From DCFW01 sp963790715 (GTDB lineage: Bacteria > Bacteroidota > Bacteroidia > Bacteroidales > Bacteroidaceae): a stretch of DNA of 64,000 nt. Where the stretch lies: NCBI GenBank assembly GCA_963790715.1, contig CAWBPN010000011.1, positions 124,001 to 188,000 on the forward strand. Reading direction: 5' to 3'. The notes below the pieces were generated by a model, which saw nothing but the letters and a program-made list of their open reading frames with translations, did no database searches and was not told the DNA's origin. Positions 45,616 to 53,809 of the stretch are shown one piece after another. The translations under genes were made by a program, and so were the position numbers. Numbering within the stretch: position 1 is the first letter of the stretch; every line of letters starts with the position of its first letter.

Positions 45616-46170
45616 ATGACAAAAATGAGAAAGGATCGAAGCAATCTCCAAACATACGCAATGATTTACGGCGCAAAATTGGGTTTATTTTGCACTTTGA
45701 GTTTCTTATTATATATTTTAGGACTACATTATCCGTCTATATGGCTGATCTTTTATATAGCAACAGCATATATTCCATTTTATGCCTTCAAATTAGCGAA
45801 AAAATATAGAAATCTGGAATGCGAAGGAGTAATATGGTTCGGTCACGCATGTGCATTTACAATATCGATGTTTTTATTTGCTTCTTTATTGGTAGCAGCT
45901 ATACAATATATATATTTCCGCTTTATTGACAACGGATTTTTCTTCACTGCGTGGCAAAATGCCATTACACAATTAGGCCAAACGAACATAAGTTATATGG
46001 GATATACATCAAAACAAATCACTAAAATAGAATCACAGGAAATTACAGCGATTGCATCAAATACACCAATACAATTAGTTTGGGAAATGCTTTCCATAAA
46101 TTTCTTTATGGGTACAATTACAGCTTTGATCGTTGCTTTATTCGTTCAAAAACATAAAAAAACAAACTGA
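45616..46170 (+). CDS. DUF4199 integral membrane protein
   Basis: 184 aa from ATG 45616 (ATG 45625 also possible). An ATG at 45535 lies before the promoter box at 45597-45604 and is rejected. Four membrane helices: about 15-35, 42-62, 78-105 and 157-178. The DUF4199 family has no known function and is common in Bacteroidota, often next to a GT2 gene as here (2-base gap). Confidence 0.85.
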   Translation: MTKMRKDRSNLQTYAMIYGAKLGLFCTLSFLLYILGLHYPSIWLIFYIATAYIPFYAFKLAKKYRNLECEGVIWFGHACAFTISMFLFASLLVAAIQYIYFRFIDNGFFFTAWQNAITQLGQTNISYMGYTSKQITKIESQEITAIASNTPIQLVWEMLSINFFMGTITALIVALFVQKHKKTN

Positions 46171-46172
46171 TA

Positions 46173-47126
46173 ATGGATATATCTATAATCATACCTTTAT
46201 ATAACGAAGACAAATCGTTACCTGAATTGTACGAATGGATTGAAAAGGTAATGAATGCCAATAATTACACACATGAAATAATATTCGTTAACGACGGCAG
46301 CACAGATGATTCATGGCCAATAATTGAAAATTTAAAAGCCTCACATCCTGATGTTTGCGGCATAAAATTTCGCCGCAATTATGGCAAAAGCGCAGCATTG
46401 TTTTGTGGATTTAAACGTGCAAAAGGGAACGTTGTAATAACAATGGATGCTGATTTACAAGATAGCCCGGATGAAATACCTACTCTATATAAAATGATTG
46501 CTGAGGACCATTACGATTTGGTATCCGGTTATAAAAAGAAACGCTACGATCCGTTATCGAAAACAATTCCTACAAAATTATTCAATGCCACAGCACGCAA
46601 AGTGAGCGGAATACATAACTTGCACGATTTCAATTGCGGACTTAAAGCTTATCGTAACGATGTAGTAAAAAATATTGAAGTATACGGCGAGATGCACAGA
46701 TACATTCCTTATTTGGCAAAGAATGCAGGTTTTGACAAAATAGGAGAACTGGTGGTACATCATCAACAACGCAAATATGGTCACACCAAGTTCGGAGGTC
46801 TTAATCGCTTTTTCAATGGCTACCTGGACCTTATATCATTATGGTTCCTTTCAAAATTTGGCGTTAAACCGATGCACATATTCGGGTTCTTGGGTTCACT
46901 GATGTTTCTCATCGGTTTCATAGCTATCATTATTGTCGGAGGTAGCAAATTATGGGCTTTAGCTCACAACATGCCACAACGATTGGTGACCGAGACTCCG
47001 TATTTTTATTTGGCTTTGACTGCCATGATATTGGGTACGCAATTATTCTTGGCGGGATTTATCGGTGAATTAATTTCACGCAATGCTCCCAGTCGTAACA
47101 ATTATCAAATAGAAAAAGAAATCTGA
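46173..47126 (+). CDS. GT2 glycosyltransferase, DPM1/GtrB-like
   Basis: 317 aa. GT-A fold with DISIIIPLYNEDKSLPEL at the start, FVNDGSTDDSW, metal-binding D-x-D in TMDADLQDSPDEIP (about 90-100) and the FKRNYGKSAA-like FRRNYGKSAALFCGF. Two C-terminal membrane helices (about 235-258, 270-295) anchor it in the inner membrane. Such enzymes load a sugar onto polyprenyl phosphate. It overlaps the DUF6452 start by one base. Confidence 0.92.
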   Translation: MDISIIIPLYNEDKSLPELYEWIEKVMNANNYTHEIIFVNDGSTDDSWPIIENLKASHPDVCGIKFRRNYGKSAALFCGFKRAKGNVVITMDADLQDSPDEIPTLYKMIAEDHYDLVSGYKKKRYDPLSKTIPTKLFNATARKVSGIHNLHDFNCGLKAYRNDVVKNIEVYGEMHRYIPYLAKNAGFDKIGELVVHHQQRKYGHTKFGGLNRFFNGYLDLISLWFLSKFGVKPMHIFGFLGSLMFLIGFIAIIIVGGSKLWALAHNMPQRLVTETPYFYLALTAMILGTQLFLAGFIGELISRNAPSRNNYQIEKEI

Positions 47127-47617
47127 TGGTGAAGAAGTTAAGCTTTTGGCTCGTTCTATTAATCACAACGGTCGTTTCCGCTTGCGAAGAAGAATATGAG
47201 ACATCTTCAGGTCGCACAAAGATGGAGATAACACTTTATCGCCAAAACGACACGTCAAGCGTACATATGGGAGTATCGGATACACTTCTTATATATCCTG
47301 TGAAATTAGATACGCTCTTGACCGAAAGCTTAGACAGCACTTCGAACACTTATTCATTACCGTTAAGTTATCTGAACGATTCCACAGCGTTCGTTTTGCA
47401 AGAAGGTTATAAAAAGAATGTCGTACACGACACCTTGATAGTAAAATATACATCATTGGTTCACTTTTTGTCAATGGATCAAGGTAATGTAATGTACTAC
47501 AATATTAAAAATGCGCGTGTGACCAATCATTTTATAAATTCGCTATCTATAATTAATAAGGATATTACCGAAAATGAAAAAGAAAATATCAGATTATATT
47601 ACAAGGTTTCGAAATAA
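47126..47617 (+). CDS. DUF6452 family lipoprotein
   Basis: 163 aa. Lipoprotein signal LSFWLVLLITTVVSAC with lipid Cys20, then EEEYETSSGRTKMEITLYR and a beta-rich body, typical of DUF6452. Function unknown. The next gene (DUF6048) starts 44 bases before its stop; the two families are usually paired, which suggests a common envelope role. Confidence 0.8.
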   Translation: MVKKLSFWLVLLITTVVSACEEEYETSSGRTKMEITLYRQNDTSSVHMGVSDTLLIYPVKLDTLLTESLDSTSNTYSLPLSYLNDSTAFVLQEGYKKNVVHDTLIVKYTSLVHFLSMDQGNVMYYNIKNARVTNHFINSLSIINKDITENEKENIRLYYKVSK

Positions 47618-48392
47618 TCTCATATTGAGTGCATTAATACTTGTTGCTTCGCCGGTAATAGCCCAAACCAACACAACAGAGCAGAACCATAAACAAGGCG
47701 TGCACAAGGCAGTACATGCCATGTCTCAACAAGAGCGACTTAACCAGCGTAAAACTGAAGCCGCAAAAAAAGATACGCTTCATTTTCCTCTATTCGGCGC
47801 TATATATATAGGTGCCGACCTTTATAATATTTCTAATCATTTCTTCGGTGGAAAATTCGATTCTTATGAAGGTAGCATTGATATTAACATGAAAAACCGC
47901 TTCTTTCCGGTATTTGAATTCGGACATGGTAAAACTGATTACACAAAAAACAACATCACATACGTGTCATCGGCACCATACTTCAGAATTGGCATGAACT
48001 ACAAATTCAAATATAAAAACGCAAGTGAAAGTTGTGCGTTCATCGGATTTCGTTACGGTTTCAGCAAATTCAAATATAGTATCAACGGACCCGGACTTTC
48101 AGATGGTTACTGGGGAGGAACTACTCAGGCATTCAATATCAACAACCTTTCTTCCACTGGTTCGTGGTTTGAATTGGTAGGCGGAGTAAGAGTACAAATA
48201 TATAAAGACATAATGATGGGCTGGACTGTCAGATATTGCACCAAGATATCGGCAAACGGTTCTATTAACGGATCCCCATGGTATATACCAGGATATGGAG
48301 AGAGCAAGGGCAATGTATACAATTTCACATATTCAATCATGTACAGGATACCTTTCAAAAATAAATATGAGAACAAAAGAAAACAACACTAA
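47574..48392 (+). CDS. DUF6048 family outer membrane protein
   Basis: 272 aa. Signal peptide (LILSALILVASPVIAQ), a helical segment, then a beta-barrel-like region (about 80-270) with alternating hydrophobic strands (FFPVFEFGHGKTDY, APYFRIGMNYKFKY, CAFIGFRYGFSKFKY). Likely a small outer membrane barrel; function unknown. It overlaps DUF6452 by 44 bases and ApbE by 26 bases. Confidence 0.82.
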   Translation: MKKKISDYITRFRNNLILSALILVASPVIAQTNTTEQNHKQGVHKAVHAMSQQERLNQRKTEAAKKDTLHFPLFGAIYIGADLYNISNHFFGGKFDSYEGSIDINMKNRFFPVFEFGHGKTDYTKNNITYVSSAPYFRIGMNYKFKYKNASESCAFIGFRYGFSKFKYSINGPGLSDGYWGGTTQAFNINNLSSTGSWFELVGGVRVQIYKDIMMGWTVRYCTKISANGSINGSPWYIPGYGESKGNVYNFTYSIMYRIPFKNKYENKRKQH

Positions 48393-49371
48393 AAAAAATC
48401 TGATACTTGGTATATCTGCAATCATAATTCTTGCCGTATTTATTGTTATCGGATATAAAGAACCCTACCAACATAATGAAGGGAAGATATTTAACACATC
48501 ATATCATATAACTTATCAAAGCGGAATAGATTATAAGATTGATATTGAAAAAGAATTGCAAAAAGTTGATGCTTCACTTTCAATGTTCAACGACACTTCA
48601 ATAGTATCAAAGCTCAACAAAAATCAAAAAGTGGCACTCAACGATTATTTTACCACTGTTTTTAATAAGTCACAAGAAATTTCACGCCAGACTAAAGGCG
48701 ATTTCGATATTACAGTAGCTCCGTTAGTCTATGTGTGGAATATCGGAAACAAAAAAGGTACAAAAGTATCGACTTCAACCATTGACAGCATAAAGTCATT
48801 CATCGGATATAAAAAAATATATCTTATTAACGGTAAAATAGTGAAGAAAGATCCCCGTGTAATGATGGATTTTAGTGCCATTGCCAAAGGTTACGGAGCG
48901 GATGTAGTGGCGATGTTTTTACAAAGTAAGGGCATAAAAAACTATATTGTAAATATTGGTGGCAAAATTGACGTGGCCGGTGAAGCTCCGAAAAAAGACA
49001 AAATGCTTGACCGCAATTGGTGTGTGAGCATCAATATCCCCCGCTCCGACTCGATCAAAATCAGTAATAAACAGCAAATAGTATTGAAAATTACCGACAC
49101 AGGTATGGCAACAAGCAGGAACTCAGGCACAACCATCAACCCTCATTCAGGACTGCCTGTCAACAACAAGTTGTTGTCTGTTACTGTATTGGGTGATAAT
49201 TGTATGACAGCAAACGCTTATGCCACATCTTTCATTGTAATGGGCATGGATAAAGCCGTTCATTTTTTAAAAAGGCATAAAGAATTAAAAGCATACTTCA
49301 TCTATAAAGGAGATGACAATAAAGTGTATACCTATATGACACCAGGCATGCATAAACTGATTGCAAAATAA
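48367..49371 (+). CDS. apbE: FAD:protein FMN transferase (ApbE family)
   Basis: 334 aa from ATG 48367; an earlier ATG at 48295 would overlap DUF6048 by nearly 100 bases and add residues unlike the family. N-terminal membrane anchor (about 11-29, LILGISAIIILAVFIVIGY). Conserved blocks: GDFDITVAPLVYVWN, MMDFSAIAKGYGAD, YIVNIGGKID, ATSRNSGTTINPHSG and MTANAYATSFIVMG. The enzyme attaches FMN to Thr in subunits of RNF/NQR electron-transfer complexes outside the inner membrane. Confidence 0.93.
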   Translation: MRTKENNTKKNLILGISAIIILAVFIVIGYKEPYQHNEGKIFNTSYHITYQSGIDYKIDIEKELQKVDASLSMFNDTSIVSKLNKNQKVALNDYFTTVFNKSQEISRQTKGDFDITVAPLVYVWNIGNKKGTKVSTSTIDSIKSFIGYKKIYLINGKIVKKDPRVMMDFSAIAKGYGADVVAMFLQSKGIKNYIVNIGGKIDVAGEAPKKDKMLDRNWCVSINIPRSDSIKISNKQQIVLKITDTGMATSRNSGTTINPHSGLPVNNKLLSVTVLGDNCMTANAYATSFIVMGMDKAVHFLKRHKELKAYFIYKGDDNKVYTYMTPGMHKLIAK

Positions 49372-49382
49372 AATACATATAT

Positions 49383-50186
49383 ATGACATTTGTTAGTTTT
49401 GGAAGTGGAAGCAGTGGAAATTGCTATTATTTAGGTTTGAATGATGAAAACAAAAACTACGGCATATTGATTGACGCCGGTATTAATGTTAGTACGGTAA
49501 AAAGATTCCTGAAAAAGATAAATATTCCGATGAGTGATATTTATGCAATCATCATTACGCATGACCATACCGATCACATAAAATATATTACAAACTTTGG
49601 AGAAGGGTTAAACATACCTGTTTATACCACAAAAGCTGTATACAAAGGAATAAATAAAAATAAATGCATAAAAGAAAAGCCTGTGAATTGTATGCATTTT
49701 ATCAATAAAGAAGAGCCTTTTCAGATAAAAGATTTCAAAATAACAGCTTTTGATATTCCACATGATGCCACTGACAACATGGGTTACAAAATTGAAATAA
49801 ATGACAGCACTTTTTGTTTTGCCACAGACATCGGTCATATCACCGAAAAAGTAGAACATTATATTTGTGAAGCAAATTATCTGGTATTGGAGGCTAATTA
49901 CGACGAAAACATGCTAAAAACCGGCTCTTACCCAATATTTTTAAAAAATCGCGTTAGCGGACCAAGAGGACATCTTAGTAATAATGAGGCCGCCAAATTT
50001 ATTGTGGAACACTACCAGCCAAAGCTTAAGCATGTGTGGTTATGCCATTTAAGTGATAAAAACAACCTTCCGGAATTGGCATACAGCACCATCGAACAGG
50101 CATTAAACGAAAAAGGAATTATTGTCGGTAAGGATTTGAAACTCACGCCACTAAAGCGAAGAACACCTGAATTATTTGAGTTCTAG
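49383..50186 (+). CDS. Metallo-beta-lactamase-fold hydrolase (YycJ/WalJ-like)
   Basis: 267 aa, cytosolic. Starts with FVSFGSGSSGNCYYLG, typical of YycJ proteins, with the metal-binding THDHTDH (about 58-64), His in IPHDATDNMGY, Asp in FATDIGH and His in LCHLSDKN. A 5'-exonuclease role is known in some relatives; here it is inferred. It lies 11 bases after apbE and ends before the tRNA-Lys promoter. Confidence 0.9.
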   Translation: MTFVSFGSGSSGNCYYLGLNDENKNYGILIDAGINVSTVKRFLKKINIPMSDIYAIIITHDHTDHIKYITNFGEGLNIPVYTTKAVYKGINKNKCIKEKPVNCMHFINKEEPFQIKDFKITAFDIPHDATDNMGYKIEINDSTFCFATDIGHITEKVEHYICEANYLVLEANYDENMLKTGSYPIFLKNRVSGPRGHLSNNEAAKFIVEHYQPKLKHVWLCHLSDKNNLPELAYSTIEQALNEKGIIVGKDLKLTPLKRRTPELFEF

Positions 50187-50230
50187 CCGAACTAATTTAC
50201 AATAATTAACAAAACAATTCATATAAATGA

Positions 50231-50262
50231 TTTGCTGAACTAAAATAAAAAGTCTACCTTTG
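50231..50262 (+). promoter_or_regulatory. Promoter of tRNA-Lys(CUU)
   Basis: TTTG (50231-50234), 20-base spacer, TACCTTTG (50255-50262). Confidence 0.8.
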
Positions 50263-50283
50263 CAACCGCAAAAACAAGGAAAG

Positions 50284-50356
50284 GCGCTCTTAGCTCAGTT
50301 GGTAGAGCAACTGACTCTTAATCAGTGGGTCTAGGGTTCGAATCCCTAAGGGCGCA
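50284..50356 (+). tRNA. tRNA-Lys (anticodon CUU)
   Basis: 73 bases: acceptor GCGCTCT/AGGGCGC, D arm GCTC..GAGC, anticodon loop ACTCTTAAT with CUU, T arm with GGTTCGAATCC, discriminator A, no encoded CCA. With the UUU tRNA at 40340, both lysine tRNAs are in this window. Confidence 0.96.
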
Positions 50357-50364
50357 CCTAATTA

Positions 50365-50396
50365 AAAAGGATATGATTTACGTCACATCCTTTTTT
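50365..50396 (+). terminator. Terminator of tRNA-Lys(CUU)
   Basis: Inverted repeat AAAAGGATATGA/TCACATCCTTTT (one mismatch) followed by Ts. Confidence 0.8.
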
Positions 50397-50453
50397 GTTT
50401 CTTAAACAATGCTATTTTTTCGTCATTAATGGCGATCATAATCTAATATTTAT

Positions 50454-50461
50454 TACCTTTG
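50454..50461 (+). promoter_or_regulatory. -7 box for the alpha/beta hydrolase gene
   Basis: TACCTTTG fits TANNTTTG, 31 bases before ATG 50493; no consensus -33 TTTG. Confidence 0.55.
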
Positions 50462-50492
50462 ATTTTAGTAATCATAAAAAAGTAATTAGATA

Positions 50493-51353
50493 ATGAAAAC
50501 ACATATAACTGCATTATTAGGATTATTCTTATTCTTTACATCATTCATGTATGCACAAAATCACAAAATAGTAGTTGATCTTTGGCCTAACGGCGCACCA
50601 AATAATAACGAATTAACCGGCGAAGAAAAGATGATAAGCACTGAATGCATCGGCAACATATCAAACGCATCAATGACGGTATATCCTTCTTCAAAACCTA
50701 ACAGCAAAGCTATTATCATGTGCCCTGGCGGAGCATATATCTGTGAAGCTTTCAAACATGAAGGTCATGATATGGCTGATTGGATGAATTCCATCGACAT
50801 CACATATATCGTACTGAAATATCGTCTCCCGAATGGTCATTATGATGTGCCGATAAGCGATGTACACCAAGCTTTCATATTAGCACGAGAACATTGCAAA
50901 GAATGGAACATTAATCCGAATGAAGTCGGTATTATGGGAGCTTCTGCAGGCGGACATCTGGCAGCGACAGGTGCGAACATGTTTACAAAAGAGACTCGTC
51001 CGGATTTTCAAATTCTGCTATATCCTGTAATAACGATGGATAAATCATACACTCATCAAGGGTCACGTGAATGCTTGTTAGGTAAAAACCCGTCAGAGAC
51101 TTTAGTAAAACAATATAGCATGGAAAAACAAGTAACCGACAAAACTCCACGGGCATTCATCGTATTATGCAGTGACGACGATGTAGTACCGCCGGCAAAC
51201 AGCCTGAACTATTGTCAGTCACTTATCAACCATAAAGTTCCGGTTAGCATACATGCATATCCGAAAGGTGGCCACGGTTTCGGATTCAGAGACAGTTTCC
51301 AATTTAAACGCCAATGGACTGAAGAACTTGAAAAATGGTTGACCACATTTTAA
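50493..51353 (+). CDS. Secreted alpha/beta hydrolase (carbohydrate esterase-like)
   Basis: 286 aa. Signal peptide (ITALLGLFLFFTSFMYAQ). The lipase/esterase fold has the oxyanion segment CPGGAY, nucleophile Ser in GIMGASAGGHLAA (about 150), Asp in LCSDDDVVPP and His in PKGGHGFGF. Family members include xylan and pectin acetyl esterases and feruloyl esterases; which ester is cut is not known. It is a single gene, not part of a PUL, though a GH3 beta-xylosidase lies 2.5 kb away. Confidence 0.85.
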   Translation: MKTHITALLGLFLFFTSFMYAQNHKIVVDLWPNGAPNNNELTGEEKMISTECIGNISNASMTVYPSSKPNSKAIIMCPGGAYICEAFKHEGHDMADWMNSIDITYIVLKYRLPNGHYDVPISDVHQAFILAREHCKEWNINPNEVGIMGASAGGHLAATGANMFTKETRPDFQILLYPVITMDKSYTHQGSRECLLGKNPSETLVKQYSMEKQVTDKTPRAFIVLCSDDDVVPPANSLNYCQSLINHKVPVSIHAYPKGGHGFGFRDSFQFKRQWTEELEKWLTTF

Positions 51354-51415
51354 TAACACAACTGATAGCAATATTGAAGACTAAAATACAAAACAATAGA
51401 ATAAATTTATAAAGA

Positions 51416-52234
51416 ATGAGCGTCAGAAAAATATACACAATAACAATATTATTAGGTATTGCGATAGTTGCACACAGTCAAAACATTTCAAAAACGGATG
51501 TTTCGGACAGCATTTTGGCATGCAAAATAATGAACAGCCATCTACAAAATCCGGCTGATGCAGGAAAGTTATTGAAGGGCATGCCCTACGTCGCACATAC
51601 ATTGGAAGGTAATGAACCTGAACAGCTTGTCATAAATCTTCACGAGCTAGATTGCACAACCTTTGTAGAAAATGCCATAGCCCTTTACCTTGCTCGCGGT
51701 AAAACTTTCAACGACTATAAAACATTATTACAAAAATTGAGATATTTCAATAATGATGTCAGTTACACAACACGCAAACATTATATCACTTCATGGATAT
51801 GCGATAATGAAGCAAAGGGTTACATCACGGACATCACGGCTACAAACTGCACCGCTACCCTCACTACCTATCTCAATTATATGAGTACTCATCCATACAA
51901 ATATTCTTTTTTGATGAAACATCGTGACAGCATCAGCAACATCAGCAAAGCAGAAAAGAAATATAGCAATATAACGGTCAAATACTTACCCAAATCAGCA
52001 ATTAATGAAGATTCAATTCAATGGATAAAAGAAGGTGACATTGTTATATTGCTGGCCAATATTCACGGATTGGACGCGGCACATTTAGGCATCGCCGTAT
52101 ACACAAACGGTTCGTTGCATCTTATGCATGCTTCATCAGTAGGTCATCGAGTAATAGTAGACACACGAACATTGAAAGAACAAGTCAACAGCCCAATGTA
52201 TAAAGGTATCAGAGTACTACGGGTAAACGGATAA
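51416..52234 (+). CDS. DUF1460 NlpC/P60-like amidase
   Basis: 272 aa. Signal peptide (YTITILLGIAIVAHSQ), then the DUF1460 fold with likely catalytic Cys in HELDCTTFVENAIALYLA (about 83) and His in GLDAAHLGIAVYT (about 223). Known DUF1460 proteins cut cell-wall peptides such as N-acetylmuramoyl-L-alanine. It acts in the periplasm. Transcribed alone. Confidence 0.88.
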   Translation: MSVRKIYTITILLGIAIVAHSQNISKTDVSDSILACKIMNSHLQNPADAGKLLKGMPYVAHTLEGNEPEQLVINLHELDCTTFVENAIALYLARGKTFNDYKTLLQKLRYFNNDVSYTTRKHYITSWICDNEAKGYITDITATNCTATLTTYLNYMSTHPYKYSFLMKHRDSISNISKAEKKYSNITVKYLPKSAINEDSIQWIKEGDIVILLANIHGLDAAHLGIAVYTNGSLHLMHASSVGHRVIVDTRTLKEQVNSPMYKGIRVLRVNG

Positions 52235-52271
52235 AAAAGCAGCATTTTTTTTGAAAATAATTAGGATTTCC

Positions 52272-52302
52272 TTTGTTTATTCAAAATAAAAATATATATT
52301 TG
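52272..52302 (+). promoter_or_regulatory. Promoter of the unidentified RNA gene
   Basis: TTTG (52272-52275), exactly 19 bases, TATATTTG (52295-52302): perfect Bacteroidota promoter with no protein gene after it. Transcription should begin near 52308. Confidence 0.85.
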
Positions 52303-52307
52303 CGTTA

Positions 52308-52553
52308 TAGAAATGATGAACAAGTATTTGCCGCATTGGTTTGACTGGGAAGCTCATCAATTATAAAGAAATTCCGAGACAGCTTCTTTATTCAATGGCG
52401 GGCCACATAAACTCTTTCGAGAGGTAAGCGTAAGCCGGTGGATTACAAAGAATGGAGAGCACTCAAAACTTGTCATACGGAGTTTTCATCACATCATCAA
52501 TGCGGCTTTCCCATAAAGCGAGGACTTGAGAAACAAGTTCTCGCTCTTTTTTT
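52308..52553 (+). ncRNA. Structured non-coding RNA gene, candidate 6S-like or Bacteroidales-1 RNA
   Basis: About 245 bases between a perfect promoter and a perfect terminator, with no reading frame of note. Visible helices: outer stem GCCGCATTG/CAATGCGGC (52330-52338 with 52498-52506), ATAAAGAA/TTCTTTAT (52363-52370 with 52384-52391), CTCT-TTCG-AGAG tetraloop hairpin (52412-52423), AAAACT/AGTTTT (52465-52470 with 52481-52486). A closing stem that brings both ends together recalls 6S RNA, and the size and promoter recall the Bacteroidales-1 RNA motif. It lacks the marks of RNase P RNA, tmRNA and SRP RNA. Identity is open. Confidence 0.75.
52517..52553 (+). terminator. Terminator of the unidentified RNA
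   Basis: 12-bp stem (52517-52528 with 52534-52545, one G-T pair), loop AGAAA, then CTTTTTTT. Confidence 0.92.
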
Positions 52554-52573
52554 GTATTTTTTTCTAAGAATGA

Positions 52574-52604
52574 TTTGTATAATCAAAAATAAGTACTACC
52601 TTTG
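52574..52604 (+). promoter_or_regulatory. Promoter of tRNA-Ser
   Basis: TTTG (52574-52577), exactly 19 bases, TACCTTTG (52597-52604). Confidence 0.88.
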
Positions 52605-52648
52605 CATCGCTTTTGAGAAAGCAATGATGTTAGTTGAAATATTTAAAA

Positions 52649-52733
52649 GGAGAGGTGGCTGAGTGGTCGATAGCGACGGTCTTGAAAACCGCTGTACCGC
52701 AAGGTACCCGGGGTTCGAATCCCTGTCTCTCCG
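52649..52733 (+). tRNA. tRNA-Ser (anticodon UGA)
   Basis: 85 bases with the long variable arm of class II tRNAs. Acceptor GGAGAGG/TCTCTCC, anticodon loop CTTGAAA with UGA, variable stem GTACC..GGTAC, T loop TTCGAAT, discriminator G. A mature-length promoter lies 45 bases upstream. Confidence 0.96.
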
Positions 52734-52769
52734 CAAACAAATACTGATTATCGGTATTTAGCAAAAGTT

Positions 52770-52815
52770 ACACCCAACTTTACACTAAAAATGTAAAGTT
52801 GGGTGTCTTATTTTT
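52770..52815. terminator. Terminator after tRNA-Ser
   Basis: Perfect 15-bp stem ACACCCAACTTTACA/TGTAAAGTTGGGTGT (52770-52784 with 52792-52806), then a T-rich run. Confidence 0.9.
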
Positions 52816-52826
52816 ATAGGCTTATA

Positions 52827-52982
52827 TTATAGAAGAGAATCCAATTGAGCCTTTTTAATGCCGGCAGACAGCCAGTTACCATGATTGTAATAGAGCAATT
52901 CATAGACATCGCCTTTTATAATAAAACTCATACGATTACGAGGTGTGTAGATGATTTTCCTTATTTTATTATGCTGTTGCAT
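52827..52982 (-). pseudogene. 51-codon fragment resembling the end of a transglutaminase-like protein
   Basis: Reads from ATG 52982 to TAA 52827. The middle (YTPRNRMSFIIKGDVYELLY, then YNHGNWLSAGIKKAQ) resembles the C-terminal beta-domain of large Bacteroidota transglutaminase-like proteins, where ELLYYDNGW...LG motifs occur; that match is from memory and weak. It stops 15 bases before the thioredoxin-like gene's stop, on the same strand. Too short to be a whole member of that family, so probably a remnant; a small independent protein is possible. Confidence 0.4.
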
Positions 52983-52997
52983 TTTCAGATTATCCCA

Positions 52998-53527
52998 TTA
53001 AATGTAATGTTTTAATACAAATTTTGCACCGATCAAGTCACCTCTATAAATGAGTTTACTATTCTTATTAAAAATAAGTGTTGTTGGGAAACAAGCTATT
53101 TTCAATTCATTTCTTACTTTCTTATCAGGCAAAATAAATACAGGAAAAGTATAACCACTTTCTTGTATAACTTGTTGAGGATTTTTTTCACCCTTTGAAT
53201 ATGGAATGTTTATGAAAATGCACTTTAATTCATTATTTAAAGAATATTTATCACAAAGCTTTTGAAAATTTGGAAATTCTTTAAAGCATACAACACTTCG
53301 CTCATACCAACAATCCACAACTAGATATTTTCCTCTGAATTGAAATAATGAAATATTATTTCCTTGACCATTCTTAATCGTAAAATTAGATATGGACGTA
53401 GGATGAATAACGCCTAAAATTGTATTAAAATTATATATGTTACCAGTTGGCGGAATTAAAAAAGAGCATATTTAACTTTGCCAATAGGTAGTGATAGTAA
53501 TATTATGATACAAAGTTTGTTTTTCAT
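52998..53527 (-). pseudogene. Thioredoxin-fold (TlpA/AhpC-like) secreted protein with frameshift
   Basis: Reading from ATG 53527, the first 23 codons make a signal peptide (MKNKLCIIILLSLPIGKV), then a stop follows directly after a run of six Ts (53458-53463). One extra T would join this frame to a second one that runs to 52998 and encodes a complete thioredoxin-like domain: SISNFTIKNGQGNNISLFQF, RGKYLVVDCWY, a CFKEFP motif and FPVFILPDKK, CFPTTLIFN, LIYRGDLIG. Joined length is about 176 aa. The usual CxxC is reduced to SVVC, so a normal dithiol reaction is unlikely. It may be a recent pseudogene, a slippage-controlled gene or a sequencing error. Confidence 0.7.
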
Positions 53528-53648
53528 TATTAATATAATTTATATTAGAGATCATAAAAATACATGATTATATAATATTATGGCATAAATTATGTTACAC
53601 ATGAGTTTCTTCATGTAACACGTTTTAACTATATTCGACTTTTTATTG
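53516..53648 (-). repeat. Left copy of a ~130-bp duplicated upstream element
   Basis: Matches 56479-56610 at about 85% by eye over the full length. Both copies lie on the same strand directly before a minus-strand gene: this one before, and including the start codon of, the thioredoxin-like gene. It contains an inverted repeat around GTTACATGA/TCATGTGTAAC and the conserved CGAATATA block. Confidence 0.85.
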
Positions 53649-53746
53649 CCGAACATCTTAAAAATTGTGCATCTTTTGTGCACTTTTTATTCAAATTGGG
53701 AATAACAACATGAAAACACCTTATACATGTATATTCTTATAAAGAG

Positions 53747-53799
53747 ACATAGCCCCAATGAGTATTGTCTTATTAGGACATACTCATTGGGAGCTATGT
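53747..53799. terminator. Long hairpin after the GH3 gene
   Basis: About 20-bp stem (53747-53766 with 53780-53799, few mismatches) just after the GH3 stop at 53810. The T-run is weak, but size and place fit a terminator. Confidence 0.65.
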
Positions 53800-53809
53800 G
53801 GTTCCTTAT

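Noticed and set aside
52649..52733. tRNA-Ser as an active attachment site
   Set aside because: No second copy of the tRNA 3' end and no integrase gene is found in the window, so only an inferred old island is noted.
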